From a virus: 20,066 nt of DNA. The DNA is taken from IMG/VR virus record IMGVR_UViG_3300046734_000631, positions 1 to 20,066 of that record, one strand, 5' to 3'. Below the pieces are notes generated by a model that did no database searches, had not been told where the DNA came from, and saw only the letters and a program-made list of their open reading frames with translations. Position 1 is the stretch's first letter. Each line of letters starts with the position of its first letter. A program made the position numbers and the translations under genes. This document shows, piece by piece, positions 1-6,589 of this stretch.

Positions 1-695
1 AAAACATAGAGGTTTTCATCATTAGAATTTGCACCAACACCAGAAAAAGTTCCAGTAGACATACCATAATCTCTAGGGTCGATAAAATAATTATCTTCTG
101 AAAACGAAAGTACAAAAGATGATACTGCACTTATTGTGTTTACACCATCAGTTGCCGAAAATGTGATAGAAAATTCTCCAGCATCCGCCTCTGTAGTACT
201 TGGTGTAATAGTAAATACATTATTTGTTTGAGATACAGTTGCTGTTGTTCCAAGAGTACCAGTTGTGACTGCATAACTCCATGTTAAAGGAAATCCTTCT
301 GGGTCTGTTGATATTGCTGTAATGACAGTTGCAGTTCCGTCTTTTGCAAGATTATAATTAACATCAACACCAGAGATCGCACTTGGTGGATTATTTACGC
401 CAGTTGCAATTAGAAACCAACCACCATTATACAGATAGAAATCGTTAGTTGTTGTGACATATGCCTGATCTCCATTAGACATTCCAGTAGCGGCTATTAG
501 TGCTGCCATATCTGCATAGACAGTAGCACCACCAGAACCTAATAGTCCAGTACTGTCTGCAAGTTCAGAAATATCGTTACTTACTGTGCCTGTCAAAACT
601 CTCCAAACACCTGTAACTGCGGAGTATCTAAAAGTACGTCCTGTGATTGAAACTTCTTGTCCATCTGTAGGACTGCTTGGAAAATCTATTGCCAT
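1..695 (-). CDS. Tail-fibre-like protein, MAIDFP family (C-terminus beyond window)
   Basis: The frame is open from ATG at 693-695 to the window edge (about 231 codons, no stop), so the C-terminal part is missing. The start follows an AGAGGA Shine-Dalgarno about 10 bases upstream, and the TAA of the preceding small gene lies 12 bases before it. The N-terminus MAIDFPSSPTDGQ matches the MAINFPxSP module opening three other proteins here. It is followed by ISELADSTGLLGSGG, a YLYNGGWFLIAT segment and a domain with DPEGFPLTWSYAVTTG and FTITPS, which resembles cadherin/He_PIG-type Ig-like repeats. The same order occurs in the genes at 9988-11457 and 11486-13738, so this is probably a fibre shaft whose distinct tip lies outside the window. 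Bases 479-559 are nearly identical to 13198-13278. Fibre function is inferred from architecture; the receptor is unknown. Confidence 0.8.
   Translation of the reverse strand, partial: MAIDFPSSPTDGQEVSITGRTFRYSAVTGVWRVLTGTVSNDISELADSTGLLGSGGATVYADMAALIAATGMSNGDQAYVTTTNDFYLYNGGWFLIATGVNNPPSAISGVDVNYNLAKDGTATVITAISTDPEGFPLTWSYAVTTGTLGTTATVSQTNNVFTITPSTTEADAGEFSITFSATDGVNTISAVSSFVLSFSEDNYFIDPRDYGMSTGTFSGVGANSNDENLYV
479..559 (-). repeat. DNA block shared with 13198-13278
   Basis: These 81 bases differ at one position from 13198-13278 although the genes lie about 12.7 kb apart. They encode the GLLGSGGATVYADMAALIAA region of two fibre proteins. Confidence 0.85.
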
Positions 696-707
696 TTTTT
701 ATTCCTC

Positions 708-899
708 TTAACTATCTGTCCATGTTTGTGGGTCAGTATTCGATACAACACCCTCACTGGGTTTAAATCCAATATTAATCGCACTTAAAGATCTTAATGA
801 GAGTTTAAATGCAGATGTACTTCCAATCTCTGTTCCAGATTTGGAAACATTTGCAATCTTAAAAACTCCTGCGGCTGCTATTTCGGTTGCAGTAGACAT
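708..899 (-). CDS. Small hypothetical protein in fibre block
   Basis: This 63-residue frame starts with ATG at 897-899, overlapping by one base the TGA (899-901) of the upstream gene, an arrangement that suggests translational coupling. It stops with TAA 12 bases before the next fibre gene. The product begins MSTATEIAAAGVFKIANVSK, is rich in Ser and Ala, and shows no membrane segment, signal peptide or known motif. I do not recognise the family. Its position between a 379-residue virion-like gene and a fibre gene is compatible with a small tail or fibre accessory protein, but nothing in the sequence establishes that. It is kept as real because of the overlapping start, lack of an alternative gene on either strand and gap-free packing. 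Confidence 0.6.
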   Translation of the reverse strand: MSTATEIAAAGVFKIANVSKSGTEIGSTSAFKLSLRSLSAINIGFKPSEGVVSNTDPQTWTDS

Positions 900-2038
900 C
901 AGAACGGTACGTTATCTTCTGGGAAAGCATAACATGCATTGTAATCATTTCCAGCATCGAGTCTATTGTTTTTTCCGCATTTATGAGTTCTAAAAATTCT
1001 GTAATTTGTTGAATTTTCTGTTAATACATCTCCACTAAATCCAATATCGTCTGTGGTTCGATACCAATTCATCAATCTACCATATCTTGGATCTCCATTA
1101 TCATCTTCATCATCAAAGTGTCCTTTATATTGCATCGGCACCAATGGATATCCAAATTGACCGCCATCTATAGGATGTTTATACATTCTCGATCTACCAA
1201 GCGGCCACATTGTAGGATAATTGGTATATTGTGCATCTTGGTCGCCATAATGATAATTTGAATTTGAACCATGCTCAGTGTTTCTATATGTTCCGTCCAT
1301 ACTCAAGTATTGTGAATTATGAATTCCATAATAAAATCCATATGTACCTGTCTGCGCAGCAACTCCATCAGCCTTATGCATTTGATCATATACAATAGTA
1401 TAAAATTGAATACTAGGACAATATCTAGAATTTCCAGAATATGCATGATTATCGATAGAAGGCATATATTCTAAATCGCACTCTACAAAAGTTGCATAAT
1501 CTTTTTGAGAATCAGTACCATTTGTAATTAATTGAAACGCAAAAGTTGTATCATTCATAATAATGTGCATTTCATCCCACTTACTTGGCATTTGCTGGTC
1601 ATAAGGAGGAATCTGTGTCCTTCTATATGATGTGCTGGTTTCAGAAGTCCAAAAATGATTATCATTTGAGTGTGGGTGTCCATTGCCACTAGAAGAATCA
1701 TATACTGTAAATCTCCAACTGTAATCTCTATTGACAATCAATTTAATTTTTCTTGAAGGCGTGTATCCAGCAGTTTGACCTTTTGCATAATGATGTTTTG
1801 TCATGCTGAAATTGCCGGAACCATTATAACTAGTCGTACCGCCAGATAGGCCACCAATAGAATAAATTCCTGTACTTGGCATAGAACCTGTAATAAAAGA
1901 CTGGCCAGGATTGTGTCCATTCGAATCTAAACTATTAGCATCAGTAATGGTTCCCGACAGAACACTTCTGATGTTATTTATTGCCGCGAGAGTACCAGTG
2001 CCACTGCTATTTCCACTTGAGACTAATTTTGCGTACAT
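899..2038 (-). CDS. Uncharacterised virion-like protein, 379 aa
   Basis: The frame could open at 2080, but ATG at 2036-2038 is preferred: CAGGAGAA lies 9 bases upstream, and the product then begins MYAKLVSSGNSSGTG just after the TAA (2043-2045) of the preceding gene. The protein is rich in Tyr, His, Asn, Ser and Gly, has scattered aromatic clusters (YSWRFTVYD, FGYPLVPMQY, RLMNWYRTTDD) and lacks signal peptide, membrane segments or coiled coil, as expected for a beta-rich virion protein. The C-terminus NACYAFPEDNVPF is unusual. No enzymatic motif is visible. Its place inside a run of fibre genes suggests a receptor-binding or baseplate-associated part. The style of the middle region recalls the unrecognised C-terminal half of the 913-residue fibre at 6590-9331, but I could not align them. 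Function unknown. Confidence 0.8.
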   Translation of the reverse strand: MYAKLVSSGNSSGTGTLAAINNIRSVLSGTITDANSLDSNGHNPGQSFITGSMPSTGIYSIGGLSGGTTSYNGSGNFSMTKHHYAKGQTAGYTPSRKIKLIVNRDYSWRFTVYDSSSGNGHPHSNDNHFWTSETSTSYRRTQIPPYDQQMPSKWDEMHIIMNDTTFAFQLITNGTDSQKDYATFVECDLEYMPSIDNHAYSGNSRYCPSIQFYTIVYDQMHKADGVAAQTGTYGFYYGIHNSQYLSMDGTYRNTEHGSNSNYHYGDQDAQYTNYPTMWPLGRSRMYKHPIDGGQFGYPLVPMQYKGHFDDEDDNGDPRYGRLMNWYRTTDDIGFSGDVLTENSTNYRIFRTHKCGKNNRLDAGNDYNACYAFPEDNVPF

Positions 2039-2042
2039 TTCT

Positions 2043-2312
2043 TTATTCTCCTGTAAATTCTGTCCAGACACTATCAGCATCTATTAATGAATGTGATCCT
2101 AAGATTACAATCTCTTGTTGTCCGTTATGTAATCCACCGAACAACTGAGTATCAGTGTCATCTTCACCAAAAAGATATTCTCTTGATATTTGATCGTTGG
2201 TTGCAGTTGCAGAACGATACACTGTTAGTGTTTCCATATTACCATCTTCATCTACTGGTAATTGATATTTAGATTTTAAATCTGCAACTATTGTTTCGTC
2301 TGTAATAGGCAT
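2043..2312 (-). CDS. Small acidic hypothetical protein, 89 aa
   Basis: ATG at 2310-2312 follows AGGGGAAT, with the TAG of the preceding fibre gene 9 bases upstream. The product begins MPITDETIVADLKSKYQL and is acidic (EDGN, GEDDTDTQ), with a probable short N-terminal helix followed by beta-like segments (QEIVILGSHSL). There is no Cys, signal peptide or membrane segment. I do not recognise it. Its TAA overlaps the Shine-Dalgarno region of the next gene, so the two are likely translated together. A small chaperone or baseplate/fibre accessory is one possibility from position; the sequence gives no direct support. Confidence 0.65.
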   Translation of the reverse strand: MPITDETIVADLKSKYQLPVDEDGNMETLTVYRSATATNDQISREYLFGEDDTDTQLFGGLHNGQQEIVILGSHSLIDADSVWTEFTGE

Positions 2313-2321
2313 TTTATTCCC

Positions 2322-4028
2322 CTATGAATATGTAAATGTAACTCTTAAATTTTCTCCGGCCGTACCACTACCGACTTGTGTGATATCCAATGTCATATAA
2401 TCATCTGCATTCAACGAAAAACTTGGATTTGTATCTTCTTGTTTTGTTGAACCAGCAGCAATGGACATTGTTTTAGTAGTAGTCGCTCCACCAGAAACTT
2501 TGTTTATTGTTATATTTATACTACTTCCAGCTGCAACTGTATCAACCCTTGCAATTATTTTATTTACCACAATATTTCTTGGGGCATACCATCTTTTAGT
2601 TCCTGTTGTTACTAAAAGTTCGCCTTCCTGTACAAGACTAACGACACCCAATCCAACACCACCACCAGTTAATAATCCAGAACCATCAGAGAGTTCGTTT
2701 ATATCTGTGGGTACTGTTGGTTTGTTTGTCAAATCATTAAAATCATTAGAAGTGGCCACGGTAGACAATGTTGGTAAATTTGTTAAATTATTATAATTTA
2801 CACTAGTAACACTCGTTTGGGCAATTTGTCCTATTTTTGTTTCAACTTCTGCATGAGAATTAAGATAGTCATTCATATGAGTTGGTACAAATTTTGTTCC
2901 ATCATACATTAAACATGCAGTAGTTGGTATTACTGGCTTGTCTTTGATCAAAAACGATGTCTTATGTCCAAATTGTGTGTGTTGAAAGTAAATCCTAATA
3001 GAATTGTCTGCGTCACCCAACACATCAACTTCTAAATCTTTTACATGAATTGTACCTTTCATTCCGCTATGATTTGCACACTGATAATATAGTGTATCAG
3101 GAGCATCATTGGGAACTGTAAACGTGAGAGTGCCGACTTCTGTTCTAGACCCAGAGACACCGTTTGTATATTCTCCAACATAACCACCTTGTGTCCAGTT
3201 TGTGCCATCATCTGTTGTTAAATAAAATGGATGTCCTGTAACATTTAAATTAAACGTATAAGTTCCGCCACGATAAACTGCTTCAATATCTGTACCATGG
3301 ACAATATCTATATCATATGCACCAGAATTTGTAGAAACATTCATAGAAATAGATGGCGCAACTAAGGTGATATCAGATGCTGAAAAATCGGATGGAATAG
3401 TCCATACATGTTTCTGCACCTGTGTGTTTCCGCCAGCCACCGAATTAAAACGATCTTCTGTAGTGCTTGTTACGCCTGGAATTATATTATCTGTACCCGC
3501 TCCTAAAACTGATTTTAAATAACCGGCATGTGTCTGTGTCATATCTCCATATTGTGTATATGCAAAGTTTACAAAGGTATATGTTCCTTCTCTATAGAGT
3601 GGTACTTCCGTTTCTGAACTTGAATTTGTAACTGAACCTCTACCATATAACAAAGTTTCTCCCCAAGTCCAAAACCAATTCATTCCATGGCCACCTTCGT
3701 TTGCATTCACAACCAATTCCATATTTTCTGGAATTAGTGATACATCTAAATCTGGTGAAGCAATAGATGCAGAACTTGTAAGTTGACCATCTGTAATTGA
3801 TAAATTTTCATCTCCAAGATAAATTGTACCAGATGATAGATAGATATCTCTAAATTTCTTATCTGCAGAACCTAAATCGTATGTTAATGTTGTATCTGGT
3901 AATACATGACCAGTAATAGGACCATTAATAGGCGCAACAGTGATTTCCCACGTACCTGTCGTAGCATTATACGCATATCCTTCGTGAGTATCCCCATCAC
4001 TTGGACTATCTGGAAAATTAATTGCCAT
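2322..4028 (-). CDS. Tail-fibre-like protein with a cupredoxin-like domain
   Basis: The 568-residue product starts at ATG 4026-4028 after AGAAGGAT. Residues 1-35 are the MAINFPDSP module. Residues 38-80 (VLPDTTLTYDLGSADKKFRD, IYLGD) match a segment of the 207-residue protein at 9337-9960. Residues about 240-332 form a cupredoxin-like domain: RGGTYTFNLNVTGHPFYL supplies His266, and YYQCANHSGMKGTIHV supplies Cys317, His320 and Met323. The C-x2-H-x2-M spacing equals that of amicyanin, so all four type-1 copper ligands are present. Residues 410-450 hold NLTNLP/DLTNKP repeats common in phage fibres, and 465-568 form a beta-rich C-terminal domain beginning ELLVTTGTKRWYAPRN. Fibre role is inferred from architecture; copper binding is a prediction, and a metal-free structural fold is equally possible. 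Confidence 0.85.
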   Translation of the reverse strand: MAINFPDSPSDGDTHEGYAYNATTGTWEITVAPINGPITGHVLPDTTLTYDLGSADKKFRDIYLSSGTIYLGDENLSITDGQLTSSASIASPDLDVSLIPENMELVVNANEGGHGMNWFWTWGETLLYGRGSVTNSSSETEVPLYREGTYTFVNFAYTQYGDMTQTHAGYLKSVLGAGTDNIIPGVTSTTEDRFNSVAGGNTQVQKHVWTIPSDFSASDITLVAPSISMNVSTNSGAYDIDIVHGTDIEAVYRGGTYTFNLNVTGHPFYLTTDDGTNWTQGGYVGEYTNGVSGSRTEVGTLTFTVPNDAPDTLYYQCANHSGMKGTIHVKDLEVDVLGDADNSIRIYFQHTQFGHKTSFLIKDKPVIPTTACLMYDGTKFVPTHMNDYLNSHAEVETKIGQIAQTSVTSVNYNNLTNLPTLSTVATSNDFNDLTNKPTVPTDINELSDGSGLLTGGGVGLGVVSLVQEGELLVTTGTKRWYAPRNIVVNKIIARVDTVAAGSSINITINKVSGGATTTKTMSIAAGSTKQEDTNPSFSLNADDYMTLDITQVGSGTAGENLRVTFTYS

Positions 4029-4035
4029 CTTTATA

Positions 4036-6510
4036 TTATCCTTCTAATGAAGCAGTTGGTGGTGTAAAGTTTGCGGTGTATCTTGCTAAACCTTTAGTGA
4101 TACGGAAGTCTTGCATATACCCCCCAAAGTAATTTGAAGTTGTATCATCCTTGCCAATCTGAACAGGTTGACTTGATCCATAATTTCTAGAGTCTGAATA
4201 CGTTGAACTTGCGGCTGTACCGTTAAAGTACATTGTAGTTGTTCCAGAGTTTTTAACTATAGCCAAATGTTGCCAAGTATTAAAACTTAAAGTGTCGGTT
4301 GGGTAGTAAAATATCCCACCTGAGAACATTTGAACTCGTCCAGTATTATACATACCAAGGCCAAAACTACCTGTCTCAGTACCCGCACCAACTCGTGTGT
4401 CAAATATTGCGTTAAACCCACCAGTTTTTGTGCAATACAGCCAAGTCTCGATTGTCCAATCACCTGTACCAAAACCATATGCTTCATCATCTGAAATAGA
4501 AATATAATCTCCAGAAGCATCAAAATACATTGACTTAGTACTAGCAAACTTAGCCTGAGTAGTTGATCCAGTAGTATTACCTACCAGCTTTAAGTTAGCG
4601 CCTTGAGATTTATCTATAATAGAAGCGTCAGTGCCTTTGATATGTAGTTCTGTGCCAGTTGAAGATAGAGGGGCAGTTGGTGGAGTGAAGCTTGAAGTGT
4701 AAACAGCAGATCCTCTGGTGTACCTAACATCGGATACTTTGCCAAGGCCCATGCGCCACCACCCATCATTACCTATACGAAGATCGGCATTAGTGAGATT
4801 AGTACTAAATGCTTCAGTATTTTGTAAAGATCCGTTCACAAATAATCGTAGATTTGTACCATCATAAGTAATAGCTGCATGATACCAAGTTTTTACCTGT
4901 AGCGCCTTATTGCTTGATGGTGTCATAAACCAAGAGTCGTTTGCATAAACAGCAAATCCGCCAGCTGAGGGGTTTTGGTACATCAGCCTTACGCCGTCAT
5001 AATTGTCTGAACCTTTGAAGGAAATTATAGACTGGTTGTTGCCATTAGAAGTGTTTGGAAATTCATCCCAATACACCCAACATTCAACCGCAAAACTTCC
5101 AGACGATGGAGCTGTTACTGTAGACTGCACCCAAGCACTTGTGCTGTTTATCACTATGGACCCACCGTGATCAGTTACTGAGTATTCTATGTAGTCGTGT
5201 GGTGTATCATTAACTATAGATATACCAGAATTTGCTATTGTAAGTGTTTTAGGAGAAGAACTTTTATCTCCATGATAAGGTAATCCGCAACCCAAAAACA
5301 CAGTTCCAGTTGTAGGTTCGGCAGCACCATCGGCATACGTTGAATCTGGTTCATATGCATAACCTTTTACTATATGTAAGTCTTTTATATAAGCCTTTAA
5401 GTCACTAGTACCGTTTTGTTCCTCGCCCATTTTGAAATTTTGTGAAGTGTAATTAGTACTATCTGTAAAAGTTGTAGCTTGTGTACCATTAACGAATACT
5501 TTATTATTACCTGATCCATCACGAGTCCAACAGAAATGTTGCCAAACATCTTGACTTGAGGTTGACGTACTACTTAACCAAGTATTTGAATAGGTATAAA
5601 AAGTAATATTATTTACTGACATCATGACGCCAGGATTAATACCATCATTGGTATCAAATATAGTTCCGAGATATTGATGTAATAATTTCACCCAAACCGA
5701 AATTGTAAATGCACCAGTACCAAACGCAAAATCACTTGAAGGAGATGCGTATAATACATTAGCAGCAGTATCTTCAAAATAAGTAGAATAACCTCTACTT
5801 CTGTAAGGGCTGAACGTACCAGCGTAGGCATCGCCATTTACGGTAATGCTATGATTATTCGAAGATGTATCAGTAATGTTGTTGTTGTCTGACGTACCAG
5901 TTGCTGTCGCTAACAGAGTAGTATATCTACTATTTGCAACTATAAATACAAAATCTAATGTAAACTGAGATTGTGAACCAGACTCACCACCTTGACCATC
6001 AGATGCGGCAAACCTTAAAGTAAAAGTACCAGCGTCTGCAGCGTCTGTGCTTGGTGTAATAGTAAATACATTATTAACATTAGTTACTGTTGTACCCCCA
6101 AGCGAACCTGAGATGACGCTATGTGACCAAACAATTGGAAATCCTTCTGGGTCAGAAGAACTTAGTGTGACTGTTGTTGGAGTACCATCCGCAGCCAAGT
6201 CATATATTGCTGCATTTCCAGTGATACCACTAGGAGATGCATTTTGTAGTGATGACATTAACCACCACCCACTTAAAAAATAAACATACATCTTATTAAC
6301 ACTAGATACTAATGCCATGTCACCGGCACTTGGGGATGATGGCAATAAATCATGCGTGGCAACTACTGTTGTAGATCCTACAGTAGATAAGTCTGCTTCC
6401 GTTACCTGTGTCGGAGTCCAAGTATTCTTCGTAGAATTGTATGTGTAATTCTTGCCACCTACCGTTGCCACCTGGCCATTTGTTGGACTATCTGGAAAAT
6501 TAATTGCCAT
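4036..6510 (-). CDS. Tail-fibre-like adhesin with three LamG-like domains
   Basis: ATG at 6508-6510 follows AAGGAA. The 824-residue product starts with MAINFPDSPTNGQ. It has a degenerate MYVYFLSGWWLM module (about 73-86) and the DPEGFPIVWSHSV cadherin/He_PIG-like domain (about 90-187). Three tandem concanavalin/LamG-like domains follow, at about 195-405, 410-613 and 616-822. Each shows the family pattern: a strand with FxIxxWV or WTIETWLY, then DVWQHFCWTRDG, TWYHAAITYDG or TWQHLAIVKNSG, then VFVNGTQ, LFVNGSLQ or MYFNGTA, then a closing DLHIVKGYAY, DVRYTRGSAVY or DFRITKGLARY. LamG folds often bind carbohydrate, so an adhesin for surface glycans is the natural inference. The gap before this gene (6511-6589) is among the longest in the fibre block. 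Confidence 0.87.
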   Translation of the reverse strand: MAINFPDSPTNGQVATVGGKNYTYNSTKNTWTPTQVTEADLSTVGSTTVVATHDLLPSSPSAGDMALVSSVNKMYVYFLSGWWLMSSLQNASPSGITGNAAIYDLAADGTPTTVTLSSSDPEGFPIVWSHSVISGSLGGTTVTNVNNVFTITPSTDAADAGTFTLRFAASDGQGGESGSQSQFTLDFVFIVANSRYTTLLATATGTSDNNNITDTSSNNHSITVNGDAYAGTFSPYRSRGYSTYFEDTAANVLYASPSSDFAFGTGAFTISVWVKLLHQYLGTIFDTNDGINPGVMMSVNNITFYTYSNTWLSSTSTSSQDVWQHFCWTRDGSGNNKVFVNGTQATTFTDSTNYTSQNFKMGEEQNGTSDLKAYIKDLHIVKGYAYEPDSTYADGAAEPTTGTVFLGCGLPYHGDKSSSPKTLTIANSGISIVNDTPHDYIEYSVTDHGGSIVINSTSAWVQSTVTAPSSGSFAVECWVYWDEFPNTSNGNNQSIISFKGSDNYDGVRLMYQNPSAGGFAVYANDSWFMTPSSNKALQVKTWYHAAITYDGTNLRLFVNGSLQNTEAFSTNLTNADLRIGNDGWWRMGLGKVSDVRYTRGSAVYTSSFTPPTAPLSSTGTELHIKGTDASIIDKSQGANLKLVGNTTGSTTQAKFASTKSMYFDASGDYISISDDEAYGFGTGDWTIETWLYCTKTGGFNAIFDTRVGAGTETGSFGLGMYNTGRVQMFSGGIFYYPTDTLSFNTWQHLAIVKNSGTTTMYFNGTAASSTYSDSRNYGSSQPVQIGKDDTTSNYFGGYMQDFRITKGLARYTANFTPPTASLEG

Positions 6511-6589
6511 TTATAGAAATTCCTTTAGTTCTTATTATATATTTAATAAAAAAATTGTGTATGAATACGTCATCTTATTGTTTTTTGCC
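6511..6589. other. 79-bp AT-rich intergenic gap between fibre genes
   Basis: No gene lies here. On the minus strand it reads from the TAA of the 913-residue fibre gene to the ATG at 6510. It holds a T-run and a weak ATGA/TCAT hairpin with a 5-base loop, too short to call a terminator. The octamer ATTAAATA at 6540-6547 (minus strand) matches TATAAATA at six of eight positions, about 29 bases before the ATG, so a degenerate late promoter is possible. The AAGGAA Shine-Dalgarno of the next gene is at its downstream end. Confidence 0.4.

Noticed and set aside
2513-2520. TATAAATA on the minus strand inside the cupredoxin-containing fibre gene
   Set aside because: It lies about 200 bases before the next start, in codons for an Ile/Asn-rich strand in AT-rich DNA; most likely chance.
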